Below, piece by piece: positions 40,116 to 49,091 of a stretch of DNA of 64,000 nucleotides. The notes under the pieces are model-generated. The model ran no database searches and was not told the DNA's origin. It worked only from the letters and a program-made list of their open reading frames with translations. A program made the translations under genes and the position numbers. The stretch's first letter is position 1. Each line of letters begins with the position of its first letter. The stretch lies in NCBI GenBank assembly GCA_041166085.1, contig JBEEFP010000062.1, positions 9,632 through 73,631 on the forward strand, written 5' to 3'. Source of the DNA: JBEEFP01 sp041166085 (GTDB lineage Bacteria > Actinomycetota > Acidimicrobiia > Acidimicrobiales > JAFATL01).

Positions 40116-40691
40116 TCACGACGGCCATCCGATCATGGCGCGATCGGCGAAGCGGCGGAGTGTGCCGGCGCTGGCGCCCATCGCCGCCTGCACCGAGATC
40201 CCCGAGACCAGCATGCACAGGTACTCCGCCAACGCGGCCGCATCCGCGTCGACCGGGAGGTCGCCCTCCGAGACCGCTCGCTGGAAGCGTCGTCGCAATC
40301 GGCGCTGGAGGCGTGTGCGCGACGCGACCACGTCGCGGCGCAGGGGCTCGTCGACACCGGAGCCCATGATGCTGCGCACCACCAGGCAACCAGCCGGGCG
40401 CCCCCGCCCCGCGTTGAGCTCGATGGCGGCTGCCAACAATGCCTCTGCGACCCCCCGTGCCGTTGTCTCGGTCAGCGCGTCGTCGAAGCAGGCAGGGCCG
40501 TCGGTGTAGCGCTCGACGACGCGCCGGAAGAGCTGCTCCTTGTTGCCGAACGCCGCGTAGAGACTGGGCCGGTTGACGCCGATGGCGTCGGTGAGGTCAC
40601 GCACGGACGTCGCCTCGTACCCCTTGCGCCAGAACAGCTCGACGGCGGTGTCGAGCGCCTCGTCGGTATCGAACGTCCGGGGCCGAGCCAT
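40116..40691 (-). CDS. TetR-family transcriptional regulator
   Basis: 191 residues. The N-terminal DNA-binding domain is clear: LDTAVELFWRKGYEATSVRDLTDAIGVNRPSLYAAFGNKEQLF (core RKGYEATSVRDLTDAIGV). The C-terminal helical domain contains the GCLVVRS segment seen in the TetR_C group that regulates xenobiotic or oxidoreductase genes. It is divergent from an alpha/beta hydrolase, with a perfect palindromic operator between them, so it probably represses both itself and the hydrolase. The inducer is unknown. Confidence 0.94.
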   Translation of the reverse strand: MARPRTFDTDEALDTAVELFWRKGYEATSVRDLTDAIGVNRPSLYAAFGNKEQLFRRVVERYTDGPACFDDALTETTARGVAEALLAAAIELNAGRGRPAGCLVVRSIMGSGVDEPLRRDVVASRTRLQRRLRRRFQRAVSEGDLPVDADAAALAEYLCMLVSGISVQAAMGASAGTLRRFADRAMIGWPS

Positions 40692-40760
40692 GGGTCCTGC
40701 CTTGCAAGAAACGGGTCAGAGTCATCTGCTTGACAGCCAACCCGATGAGGACGAGATTGT

Positions 40761-40774
40761 GTACCGATCGGTAC
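40761..40774. promoter_or_regulatory. Palindromic TetR operator
   Basis: GTACCGATCGGTAC is a perfect 14-bp palindrome 70 bp from the TetR start and 80 bp from the hydrolase start. TetR-family operators of this form are common, so this is the likely binding site. It would overlap the divergent promoters. Confidence 0.75.
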
Positions 40775-40853
40775 GTTACGCAATCGGCGGCCGGAAGTCG
40801 AGCGTCACCTGACGGCGGTTCACACTCGAACGCAAGCAGAGGAGAGCCAAGCC

Positions 40854-41726
40854 ATGAGCGCAAAGAAGTCGGATGCCCCGGCCGTGACCATCACTGACGA
40901 GGAGCAGGCCGAGGTCGATCGAGCCAACCAGTCCGGCCTCCCCACCGTTGCCTTCGTCCACGGACTCTGGCTGCTCCCCAGCAGCTGGGACCGTTGGGTC
41001 ACGCTGTTCGAGAAGGAGGGCTACGCAGCGGTGACGCCGGGCTGGCCGGACGACCCCGAGACCGTCAGCGAGGCCAAGGCCCACCCCGAGGTCTTCGCCG
41101 GCAAGTCCATCGGCGAGATCGCGGACCACGTGTCGGCGGTCGTGACCCGTCTCGAGAAGAAGCCGGCTGTCATCGGTCACTCGTTCGGGGGGCTCCTGAC
41201 GCAGATCGTCGCCGGACGCGGCCTCGCTTCCGCGTCCGTGGCGTTGTCCCCCGCCCCGTTCCGCGGCGTGCTGCCACTGCCCATCTCCGCGCTGCGGTCG
41301 GCGTCGGTCGCGCTCAAGAACCCGGCCAACCGGCACCGGGCCGTGCCGCTGACGCTCGAGCAGTTCCGGTACGGCTTCGCCAACGCGGTGAGCGAGGAGG
41401 AGGCCGAGGAGCTCTACAACGCCTACTCGGTGCCGGGGGCGGGCGAGCCGCTCTTCCAAGCGGCTGCCGCCAACCTCAACCCGTGGACGGAGGCCAAGGT
41501 CGACACCAAGAACCCCGACCGCGGCCCGATGCTCATCGTCGCCGGCGAGAAGGACCACACGGTGCCGATCTCCATCGCCAGCGCGTCGTACAAGAAGCAG
41601 CGCAAGAACGAGACGGACGTGACCGAGTTCGTGACCGTCCCAGGCCGAGGCCACTCGTTGACGATCGACAGCGGGTGGGAAGAGGTCGCCGACATCGCGC
41701 TGAGGTTCGTCAAGCGCTTCGCCTGA
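40854..41726 (+). CDS. Alpha/beta hydrolase
   Basis: A 290-residue alpha/beta-hydrolase. The oxyanion region is VAFVHGLWLLPSSW, the nucleophile elbow is AVIGHSFGGLLTQ (Ser), the acid is likely Asp in LIVAGEKDHTVP and the catalytic His lies in TVPGRGHSLTID. The reaction is hydrolysis of an ester or a related bond; the substrate is unknown. It is expressed divergently from the TetR regulator and probably controlled by it. The N-terminal 30 residues are polar and Ala/Lys-rich. Confidence 0.93.
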   Translation: MSAKKSDAPAVTITDEEQAEVDRANQSGLPTVAFVHGLWLLPSSWDRWVTLFEKEGYAAVTPGWPDDPETVSEAKAHPEVFAGKSIGEIADHVSAVVTRLEKKPAVIGHSFGGLLTQIVAGRGLASASVALSPAPFRGVLPLPISALRSASVALKNPANRHRAVPLTLEQFRYGFANAVSEEEAEELYNAYSVPGAGEPLFQAAAANLNPWTEAKVDTKNPDRGPMLIVAGEKDHTVPISIASASYKKQRKNETDVTEFVTVPGRGHSLTIDSGWEEVADIALRFVKRFA

Positions 41727-41750
41727 CCACGGCCCCGCTCGCGGGCGCGC

Positions 41751-42944
41751 TCAGCGGGGCAGGACGACGTCCGGCAGCGGGTGGCGGTAGAGCCTCGCCG
41801 CGTTCTCGCTGCACATCTGGCGCAGCTCGTGGTTGGGGATGTGGCCCCAGTACTTCTCGATCACGGCCTGCGTGTCCGGCCACGTGCCGTCGCTGTGGGG
41901 ATAGTCGGCCTCCACCATGATGTTCTCGACCCCGATGGTGTGCCGGGTGTCGATGGTGGACGGATCGTCGATCGTGCACCAGGAGAAGTTGCGCCGCAGC
42001 ACGTCGGCCGGACGGGTGTCCCATCCGAGTCCGTAGCCGGCGCGGTCGATGATGTTGTCGAGACGGTCGATGAGCATGGCCACCCAGCCGATCCCGCCCT
42101 CCGACATGGCGATCTTGAGGTCGGGGTACTTCACGGGCCAACCCGACCACAGCCACTCCGCGCACGCGGTCAGCGACAGCTGACCGAAGAGGGTGGCGCC
42201 CAGCTCGACGCCCGGACATCCGGCGGGGTACTCCCCCATCCCTGACGAGCCCACGTGCAGGCTGATCACCGTGTCGGTCTCCACGCACGCCCGGATGATC
42301 GGCTCCCAGTCCGGGAGGAAGATGGACGGCAGGCCCAGCTTGTGGGGTCGCTCGGGCAGCGTCACGGAGCGGAAGCCCCGTTCGGCGTTGCGCCGGATCT
42401 CCTCCGCCCCGATCTCGAGGTCGGGGAGCCACGTGATCCCGAGCGGGATGATCCGGTCCGGGTAGGGCGACCACCACTCATCGAAGACCCAGTCGTTGAA
42501 GGCGCGCGTGACGGCCAGGCCGAGCTCGGGATCGGAGCACTGCGAGTACACGCGGCCACAGAAGCCGGTGATCATCGACGGAAAGTTCAACGACGCCCAG
42601 ACGCCGTTGATGTCCATGTCCTTGACCCGCTCGTGGATGTCGAAGCAGGCGCGCCGCATCTCCTCGAACCGGAAAGGCTCGATCTCGGTCGTCTCGCGGC
42701 GTCTGCCCGCGATGGCGTTCTGCCCGACCTGGCTGAACTTCTGTCCGTCGAACTCCCAGACCTCCTGGCCCTTCGACGTCTCGACGATCTTGGGCGCCCG
42801 GTCCTGCAGCTTGGCGGGCAGGCGTCCCTCGAACATGTCGCGGGGCTCGACGAGGTGGTCGTCCACCGAGATCACCGTGTACCGCAGCTCCCGGGGCGGC
42901 GGGTCGGGCAGGAACAGGTCGGGGCGGCGGTCGGCGTCCGTCAT
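41751..42944 (-). CDS. Amidohydrolase family 2 protein
   Basis: A 397-residue metal-dependent hydrolase or decarboxylase. The metal-binding start is VISVDDHLVEPRDMF, then FNDWVFDEWWSPYPDRIIPLGI, VISLHVGSSGMGEYP, and a C-terminal MVEADYPHSDGTWPD, which supplies the last Asp. Members of this family decarboxylate or hydrolyse aromatic acids and related compounds, and this long form is frequent in soil actinobacteria. The substrate is unknown. It converges with the alpha/beta hydrolase gene, 24 bp between stops. Confidence 0.92.
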   Translation of the reverse strand: MTDADRRPDLFLPDPPPRELRYTVISVDDHLVEPRDMFEGRLPAKLQDRAPKIVETSKGQEVWEFDGQKFSQVGQNAIAGRRRETTEIEPFRFEEMRRACFDIHERVKDMDINGVWASLNFPSMITGFCGRVYSQCSDPELGLAVTRAFNDWVFDEWWSPYPDRIIPLGITWLPDLEIGAEEIRRNAERGFRSVTLPERPHKLGLPSIFLPDWEPIIRACVETDTVISLHVGSSGMGEYPAGCPGVELGATLFGQLSLTACAEWLWSGWPVKYPDLKIAMSEGGIGWVAMLIDRLDNIIDRAGYGLGWDTRPADVLRRNFSWCTIDDPSTIDTRHTIGVENIMVEADYPHSDGTWPDTQAVIEKYWGHIPNHELRQMCSENAARLYRHPLPDVVLPR

Positions 42945-43051
42945 GGCGTCATTCTTTCAGGACCGCCCGTCACATTCCCGGTGGAGCGTCGTCACACCCG
43001 GTGGAGGGTCGCCACCTTCTCGCGTCGGCTCCGCACCGTCGGCGCCGGACC

Positions 43052-43972
43052 TTACGTCTCGCCCGCTGCCGCGCTCACGACCCGGTTGCGGCCCGCGGCC
43101 TTCGCCGCGTACAGCGCGGCGTCTGCGTCCCGCACGATCGCCTCCATGTCGTCGGAGCCGACCGCGACGCCGACGCTCACGGTCACGGCCAGGTGCTCCA
43201 TGCCTTCCACGGAGAGCGACTCGGACTCGGCAGCGGCGCGGATGCGTTCGGCCAGCGCGGCGGCCCCGCCGGCGCTGGTGGCGGGCGACACGACCAGGAA
43301 CTCCTCACCGCCCCAGCGGCCTGCCACGTCCTCGGCCCGACACGCGGTGGCCAGGCTGAGGGCGATGCGGCGCAGCACGTGATCGCCACCAGCGTGGCCA
43401 AGGCGGTCGTTGACACTCTTGAAGTGGTCGACGTCGACCATCAGCACCGCGACCGAGTGCCCGTGCCGCTCGGCGGCCGAGCCGGCGGCCGTGAGCTGCT
43501 CCTGCAGGTGACGGCGGTTCGGCAGTCCGGTGAGCGCATCGGTTCGGCTGGCCGCCTCCAGCTCGGTGTTCCGAATTCGGAGCTCGTCCTGCAATCGCTT
43601 CACCCGCAGGGCCGCACTGACGCGTGCGAGCAGCTCCGCGGGTTCAAACGGTTTGCGGAGGTAGTCGTGGGCGCCGAGGCGCAGCCCCTCGACCACGTCA
43701 TCGGTCGTCGCGCGGGCGGTCAGGAACACGACAGGGATGTGCTCGGTCGCCGGGTGGCTCCGCAACTCGGCCAGCACATGGTGTCCGTCGAGCCTCGGCA
43801 TCTCGACGTCGAGCAGGATGACGTCGGGCCTCTCCTCGCGACCGGCGCGGAGCGCGTCCTCGCCGTCGACCGCCTCGATCACCACGTGGCCCTGCTCCTG
43901 CAGCTGCTTGCGCAGCACCGAGCGGATCACCAACGAGTCGTCGGCGACCAGGATGCGAGCTCGTTCGCTCAT
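43052..43972 (-). CDS. wspR: REC-GGDEF response regulator, WspR-like diguanylate cyclase
   Basis: 306 residues. An intact receiver (D11/D12, phosphoacceptor D55 in VILLDVEMP, Thr in FLTARAT, Lys in YLRKPFEP) is joined to a GGDEF domain. The active site is GGEEF at 221-225 with the I-site RAED five residues before it. Phosphorylation should activate synthesis of c-di-GMP. It is the terminal gene of a seven-gene chemosensory operon, overlapping the CheW gene by 4 nt, in the same role as WspR of Pseudomonas. Assignment as WspR-like is from domain architecture and gene order; orthology is inferred. Confidence 0.92.
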   Translation of the reverse strand: MSERARILVADDSLVIRSVLRKQLQEQGHVVIEAVDGEDALRAGREERPDVILLDVEMPRLDGHHVLAELRSHPATEHIPVVFLTARATTDDVVEGLRLGAHDYLRKPFEPAELLARVSAALRVKRLQDELRIRNTELEAASRTDALTGLPNRRHLQEQLTAAGSAAERHGHSVAVLMVDVDHFKSVNDRLGHAGGDHVLRRIALSLATACRAEDVAGRWGGEEFLVVSPATSAGGAAALAERIRAAAESESLSVEGMEHLAVTVSVGVAVGSDDMEAIVRDADAALYAAKAAGRNRVVSAAAGET

Positions 43973-44358
43973 GCTGTGAGCGCTCCTCTCAGAGCGGAGG
44001 GGTCGAGCACCAACACCAGCTCACCTTCTTCATGGATGACGCCCGCTACTGCGCCGCCCGCCTGACCCTGCGGCGGCGGCCCGATACGGGCTTCGTCGAT
44101 TCGAACCACCTCGGTGACCTCGTCGACGAGCAGCCCGAAGGTCAGCGTGCCCTCGTCGACCACGACCACATGTCCACCCGAGTTGCCGAGCACGGACAGC
44201 ACCGTGAGGGCGCCGTCTGCACGCGCCACCAGTCCGGCCACACCCGCACGCGGTGCAGGCAGCGACGTCACGTCGGCGGCCGACCGGACCTCGGTCACCG
44301 CCTCCACAGGGAGAGCGTATGCGGTGTCGGCCACCCGGAAACGCACCAGCGTCCTCAT
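43969..44358 (-). CDS. cheW: CheW coupling protein (WspD-like)
   Basis: 129 residues forming a CheW beta-barrel: LVRFRVADTAYALPVEAVTEVR, GVAGLVARADGALTVLSV and FGLLVDEVTEVVRI, followed by VAGVIHEEGELVLVLDPSAL. It links receptors to CheA. The ATG at 44358 overlaps the cheR stop. It is the second CheW of the operon, as in Wsp systems, which have two. Confidence 0.9.
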   Translation of the reverse strand: MRTLVRFRVADTAYALPVEAVTEVRSAADVTSLPAPRAGVAGLVARADGALTVLSVLGNSGGHVVVVDEGTLTFGLLVDEVTEVVRIDEARIGPPPQGQAGGAVAGVIHEEGELVLVLDPSALRGALTA

Positions 44359-45581
44359 GACCGTTGCAGCTTCCGCTCGAGCAGCCGGGTCAGGCCGTCG
44401 AGGTGATAGCCCTCGAGCGTGGCCTCGACCGCGGCGGTGTCGCACCGGTCGATGGCGGCGCGGGCCGCCGCGTAGGCGCGCCGCGCCGCCGCGATGTCGC
44501 CGGCCACCTCCAGCGCCAGCCCGAGGTTGAGATGCGCGATCGGGTGGTCGGGGTCGAGATAGGCCGCCTTGCGAAACGCGGTGACGGCGTCCCCGTGCTC
44601 GCCCCGACCGAGGGCCGCCTCACCGTCCGCCATCAGCTCGACGACGCCCTGCTGCGGCACCGACTCGGGTGGTGCCGGCCGCGGACGCGGCGCCTTCGGA
44701 GGCGATGGAAGGGGACGCGGGGGTGCCGGCGGCGAAGGCCGCACTCGCGATGACTCGGCGAGCTGCGGCGACTCCGGCTTCGGGGCGTTGGGCGCGGGGC
44801 GATAGGCGAAGGCGTCGCCGAGACGCACCAGCTGGAATCGATCGGTGACCTGCCACAGCGACTCGCTGTAGCCGAGGAACAGATATCCCTCCGGCGGCAG
44901 CGCGGCCTTGAGGCGGTCGAGGAAGGCGACCACGTCGTCGTGGCCGAAGTAGATCAGCACGTTCCGGCAGAACACGACCTCGCACTGCCCCGGGGTGATG
45001 GGTGGAGCATCGGCAGCCAGGTTGTGACGGATGGTGGTCACGCGGTCGCGCAGCTCGGGCGTGACCTGCCACTCGCCCCCTCCAAGCGGGACCAGATGGC
45101 TGGCTCGCTGTGCGGACGAGAGCCCCCGCAACTCGCGATCGGCATACCGCGCCGCCCGCGTGCGGCCGAGCGCGTCGGTGGACACGTCGCTGGCGATGAC
45201 GTGCCAATCGGCAATCCCGCTCTCGGCCAGGGTCATCGCGAGCGAGTACGGCTCCTGGCCGTTGGCGCAGCCCGCGCTCCAGATCTCCACCCGCCCACCC
45301 TGGGCCTGCAGCGTCGGCACCACGTGCTCGGAAAAGGCGGCGAACTGCCCGGGGTCGCGAAAGAAGGACGTTTCCTGGACCGTCACGCGATTGAGGAGCT
45401 CCTGGAGCCGTTCGGGGTCGGCCTCGAGCCGCTTCACGTAGTCGGTCTCGTTCTCCCCGTGCCGCAGCGCCTCGTCCCGCACGGCTCGCTCCAGCCTGCC
45501 CCGGATGGCGGGATCGAGCCGCAGACCGACTCGGCGCGAGAGCAGCCGTCCGACTTCTTCCAACGCGTTCCCTTCGGTCAT
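44355..45581 (-). CDS. cheR: CheR receptor methyltransferase with TPR tail (WspC-like)
   Basis: 408 residues. The N-terminal helical domain and SAM-binding core are clear: VTVQETSFFRDPGQF, WSAGCANGQEPYSLAM and VVFCRNVLIYFG. It methylates glutamates of the chemoreceptor. After a Pro-rich linker (residues ~275-320) there is a C-terminal tetratricopeptide-like region (ALGRGEHGDAVTAFRKAAYLDPDHPIAHLNLGLALE, in part). CheR-TPR fusions are known in WspC-type proteins of alternative chemosensory systems. It overlaps both neighbours by 4 nt. Confidence 0.93.
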   Translation of the reverse strand: MTEGNALEEVGRLLSRRVGLRLDPAIRGRLERAVRDEALRHGENETDYVKRLEADPERLQELLNRVTVQETSFFRDPGQFAAFSEHVVPTLQAQGGRVEIWSAGCANGQEPYSLAMTLAESGIADWHVIASDVSTDALGRTRAARYADRELRGLSSAQRASHLVPLGGGEWQVTPELRDRVTTIRHNLAADAPPITPGQCEVVFCRNVLIYFGHDDVVAFLDRLKAALPPEGYLFLGYSESLWQVTDRFQLVRLGDAFAYRPAPNAPKPESPQLAESSRVRPSPPAPPRPLPSPPKAPRPRPAPPESVPQQGVVELMADGEAALGRGEHGDAVTAFRKAAYLDPDHPIAHLNLGLALEVAGDIAAARRAYAAARAAIDRCDTAAVEATLEGYHLDGLTRLLERKLQRS

Positions 45582-46597
45582 GAAGCCGCCCGCATGATGG
45601 TCTTGGCGATGCGGTCGAGGGGAAGGACGTGCAAGGCCGCACCCAGTCGCTGCGCGGCGCGGGGCATGCCGAAGACCACCGATGTCTCCTCGTCCTGCAC
45701 GATCGTCACGGCACCGCCGCGCCGCAGCGCCAGCAGGCCCCGCGCGCCGTCCTCGCCCATGCCGGTGAGGAGGACGCCGATGTTCGTGCCGTTGACTCGC
45801 TCGGCGAGCGAGGAGAAGAGGACGTCCACCGAAGGACGGTGCAACATCTCGGGCGCGGCGTCGAGCACCATGCGGTCGTCGGGACCGATCCGCAGGTGCG
45901 TGCCTCCCGGCGCGATGTACGCAACCCCGGCGCGCAGTCGGTCGCCGTCACGGGCCAGCTCGACCGGGAGCGGTGACACCCGCGTCATCCACGACACCAG
46001 TCCACCGACGAAGTCAGGGTGGAGGTGCTGGACGACGAGGACGCTGGCTTCCAGCCCTGCCAGCCCGTCGAGGATCTCGGCCAGCGCCGCGGGCCCGCCG
46101 GTCGACGCTCCGATGGCGACCACCGGATGGGCGCTCGGGCGATCGTCATCATTCCTCGACGCCCGGCGGGAAGCCGGCAATCGAGCACGCGGATGGCGGA
46201 CGACGGTGACACCGCCGACCAGTCGGACCTGAGCTCGCAGCGCTTCCTCTTCCGCGCCGCTCCACACTCTGGGCTTGGGCAGCACGTCCACCGCGCCCGC
46301 AACCAGGGCGTCGACCGCCTCCAACGACTCACGACTCGCAATGCTCCCCGAGAGCACCAGGATGGGCGTCGGCGCGAAGGCCATGAGCTGTTCGATCACC
46401 TGCTGTCCCCCGCCGTCGGGAATCTGCAGGTCGAGGGTCACCACGTCGGGCCGCACGTCCTGGACCATCCGGATGGCCTCGACGGCGCCCGCCGCTTGAC
46501 CGACGACGGTGATGTCGCGACTGGCTTCGAGCGTCTGCACCAGGTGGGCTCGCTCCTGCTGCGAGCTCTCCACGACGACGACGCGGGTCGGCCTCAC
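45578..46597 (-). CDS. cheB: CheB receptor methylesterase (WspF-like)
   Basis: 339 residues: receiver plus methylesterase. The esterase triad is Ser in VAIGASTGGPAAL, His in VQHLHPDFVGG and Asp in LTGMGEDGARGLLA. The receiver keeps a phosphoacceptor Asp in VTLDLQIPDGG but the first acidic position reads ES instead of two Asp (VVVVESSQQER), so phosphorylation may be weakened. It removes methyl groups from the receptor and opposes CheR. The GTG start overlaps the cheA stop. Confidence 0.93.
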   Translation of the reverse strand: MRPTRVVVVESSQQERAHLVQTLEASRDITVVGQAAGAVEAIRMVQDVRPDVVTLDLQIPDGGGQQVIEQLMAFAPTPILVLSGSIASRESLEAVDALVAGAVDVLPKPRVWSGAEEEALRAQVRLVGGVTVVRHPRARLPASRRASRNDDDRPSAHPVVAIGASTGGPAALAEILDGLAGLEASVLVVQHLHPDFVGGLVSWMTRVSPLPVELARDGDRLRAGVAYIAPGGTHLRIGPDDRMVLDAAPEMLHRPSVDVLFSSLAERVNGTNIGVLLTGMGEDGARGLLALRRGGAVTIVQDEETSVVFGMPRAAQRLGAALHVLPLDRIAKTIMRAAS

Positions 46598-48684
46598 CGG
46601 CCCATCAACCGCTCCACCGCGGACAACAGCGCGGCCTCGTTGAACGCACTCTTCACGATGTAGCCATCCGCGCCTGCCTCGAGGCCACGCTGGCGGTCCT
46701 CCTCGTTGGAGCGGGACGTGAGGATGAGCACCGGCACGTTGCCCCGCGCCGGGTGGGCGCGGATGGCCTCGGTGAGGGCGAAGCCGTCCATCCGCGGCAT
46801 CTCGACGTCCGTCAGGACGAGGTCGACCGGACCCTCGGCCAGCAGAGCCATGGCCTCGAGACCGTCCGACGCAGTGAGCACGTCGTACCCGCCCCGCTCG
46901 AGAATCGACCGCTGGAGCTCACGGACGGTCAGCGCGTCGTCCACGACCAGCACCTTGGCGCGGGTCGGCGACCGCCCGGTCGCGGCTGTCCCTCCGTCGA
47001 TCGACACGGGAACGGCCCGTCCGGACTGGGCCATGCGGGCTCGGTCGATGAGCCCGGCCACGTCGAGCACGAGCACGATCGAACCATCGGGTTCGACACT
47101 GGCGCCCGCGACCACGTCGAGACGGGGCAAGAGCCGGCTCAGGCCCTTGACCACGACGTCGCGTTGACCCACCAGGGCTCCGACGCGAAAGGCGTGCTGC
47201 CGCGTGAGCCCGGCCACGACGACGACGGGACCCTCCTCGTCCCCGCCCAGGGCGAGCGTGGCACTGAGGCTGGTGACCGGAACGGCCTGGCTGCCGACCC
47301 ACACGACCGGCCGTCCTTCCGACCGGGCCTCGGCGCCTTCGTTCTGCGCGAGGACGATCGAGTGCATCGGGATGGCGTGGGTCTGTCCACCCGCTTCGAC
47401 CAGCAGGCAGGGCAGCACCGCAAGGGTGATCGGCACGACGATGCGGAACTCGGTGCCAGCGCCTGGTTCCGTGCGGATCTCGACCCGCCCCCGCGCCGCT
47501 TCCACGTTGGCCCGCACGACGTCGAGGCCCACGCCTCGGCCCGAGATCTCCGACACGAAGTCGGCGGTGGACACGCCGCTGCGGAAGACCAGGTACGCCG
47601 CCTCCTCGTCGCTGAGTGCCGACGTCTCACCACCCCTGCGCGACGCCTCGGCCCGCACCCGTTCGACGTCGATCCCCCGGCCGTCGTCGGTGACGGTGAG
47701 GATCACCTCCGAGCCCAGCTGCATGGCGTGGAACCGCACCGTTGCCTGGGCCGGCTTTCCTGCCGCCACCCGCTCCGCCGCTGGCTCGATCCCGTGGTCG
47801 ACCGCGTTGCGTACGAGATGCAGCAGCGGGTCACCGAGCTGCTGAAGCACGCCGCGGTCGAGCTCGGTGTCCTCGCCCCGCACCTCCCACCGGACGTCCT
47901 TTCCGGTCGATCGGGCCACGTCGCGGACGGCCCGTTGCAGCATGTCGGTGATCGTGACGACAGGCACCATGCGCGCGCGCATGGCCCGCTCCTGCAGCTC
48001 GTTCAGCAGACGCGACAGGTCGCGGACCTCGTCGATGGTGGAGGGGTCGATCTCGAGCCGCTGATTGATCATGCGGCCGACCCGGAGGTGGGCCGCGGCG
48101 GACTCGCCGACCAGCCGGATGAGCTCGTCCAGTCGCGCCAGCGGCACCCGCACCGCCTCCGCATCGAGCGAGGGCGGATGGCGAGCGGACTCGACAGCTG
48201 ACCCGTTCTCCTCCGCGTCATCGGTCGCCGAGACGACCTGGGTGTCGTCGGCACCGTCGGTCTCGTCGACGTCGTCATCCGGCGTGGGATCTTCGGACGT
48301 CTCCACCATCGCGTGCAGCACTTGCACGATCGCGGCGGCCTCGGCGCCATAGTCGGCCCCCGAGACGGCGAGGGGCAGCATGGCCTGCAGCCCGTCCACC
48401 GCCGCGAGCACACCGTCGATCAACGCGGGTGTGGCCATGCGCTCACCGCTCCGCAACTGCTCGAGCAGATCCTCCATGGCGTGGGCCACGTGGCTGAAGC
48501 CGTCGAGACCCACCACCGCGGCCCCACCCTTGAGGGTGTGGGCCTCGCGGAAGATCGAATTCACGAGCTCGGCGTCGTTGCCTGCCTCCTCGAGGGCGAG
48601 CAGATGAGCGGTCAGGTCGGCGAGACGTTCTTCCGCCTCTTGGGCGAAGAGGGCGAGGAACTCGTCGTCGCGGCCGGACGCCAT
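46594..48684 (-). CDS. cheA: CheA-REC hybrid histidine kinase (WspE-like)
   Basis: 696 residues. An HPt domain with His49 (FREAHTLKGGAA) begins the protein; no P2 domain is obvious between it and the dimerisation and ATPase regions. The ATPase has the N-box HLVRNAVDHGIEP, G1 VTDDGRGID and G2 SGRGVGLDVVRAN. A CheW-like domain follows, and the C-terminal 120 residues are a complete receiver (VVDDALTVREL, LTDVEMPRMDG, YIVKSAF). This hybrid arrangement is that of WspE. The ATG at 48684 starts the HPt domain; longer frames are not conserved-looking. Confidence 0.94.
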   Translation of the reverse strand: MASGRDDEFLALFAQEAEERLADLTAHLLALEEAGNDAELVNSIFREAHTLKGGAAVVGLDGFSHVAHAMEDLLEQLRSGERMATPALIDGVLAAVDGLQAMLPLAVSGADYGAEAAAIVQVLHAMVETSEDPTPDDDVDETDGADDTQVVSATDDAEENGSAVESARHPPSLDAEAVRVPLARLDELIRLVGESAAAHLRVGRMINQRLEIDPSTIDEVRDLSRLLNELQERAMRARMVPVVTITDMLQRAVRDVARSTGKDVRWEVRGEDTELDRGVLQQLGDPLLHLVRNAVDHGIEPAAERVAAGKPAQATVRFHAMQLGSEVILTVTDDGRGIDVERVRAEASRRGGETSALSDEEAAYLVFRSGVSTADFVSEISGRGVGLDVVRANVEAARGRVEIRTEPGAGTEFRIVVPITLAVLPCLLVEAGGQTHAIPMHSIVLAQNEGAEARSEGRPVVWVGSQAVPVTSLSATLALGGDEEGPVVVVAGLTRQHAFRVGALVGQRDVVVKGLSRLLPRLDVVAGASVEPDGSIVLVLDVAGLIDRARMAQSGRAVPVSIDGGTAATGRSPTRAKVLVVDDALTVRELQRSILERGGYDVLTASDGLEAMALLAEGPVDLVLTDVEMPRMDGFALTEAIRAHPARGNVPVLILTSRSNEEDRQRGLEAGADGYIVKSAFNEAALLSAVERLMGR

Positions 48685-48688
48685 GCGA

Positions 48689-49087
48689 TCAGGACGCCAC
48701 GCGCGCGGGCGCCAACAGCATCTCGACGTCGATGAGGACCGCCAACCCCGTCTCGATCGCGAAGGCGCCGCGTGTGGCGACACCCTCGCTGTGCCCTACC
48801 AGCTCCCCGAGCTCGACCGCTTCGCCCATCGCACCGATGGCGAGCCCGGCCGGGCCGAGGACGGTCTCGATGATCGCCACCGCTGCGGTCGCCGGAACGG
48901 GACCGAGGCCGAGCAGAACCCCCGGATCGAAGACCGGGATGATCTCGCCCCGCACGTTGCAGAGGCCCAGTACCGCGGGCGGGGCCGTCGGGAGCCCCGT
49001 GATGCTGGTTGCCGCCAGCACCTCGCGCGCCGCCTCGATCGGAACGGCGTACGTGTCGTCGCCGACCGCGAGGAGCAGGGCGCGCAC
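48689..49087 (-). CDS. cheW: CheW coupling protein (WspB-like)
   Basis: 132 residues of CheW fold: LLLAVGDDTYAVPIEAAREVLA, GLCNVRGEIIPVFDPGVLLG, LAIGAMGEAVELGE and a C-terminal LAVLIDVEMLLAP. It connects the receptor to the kinase. The GTG start lies 4 nt after the receptor stop, and the stop lies 4 nt before cheA. It differs clearly from the second CheW of the operon, so the two are not a recent duplication. Confidence 0.9.
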   Translation of the reverse strand: MRALLLAVGDDTYAVPIEAAREVLAATSITGLPTAPPAVLGLCNVRGEIIPVFDPGVLLGLGPVPATAAVAIIETVLGPAGLAIGAMGEAVELGELVGHSEGVATRGAFAIETGLAVLIDVEMLLAPARVAS

Positions 49088-49091
49088 GGGC

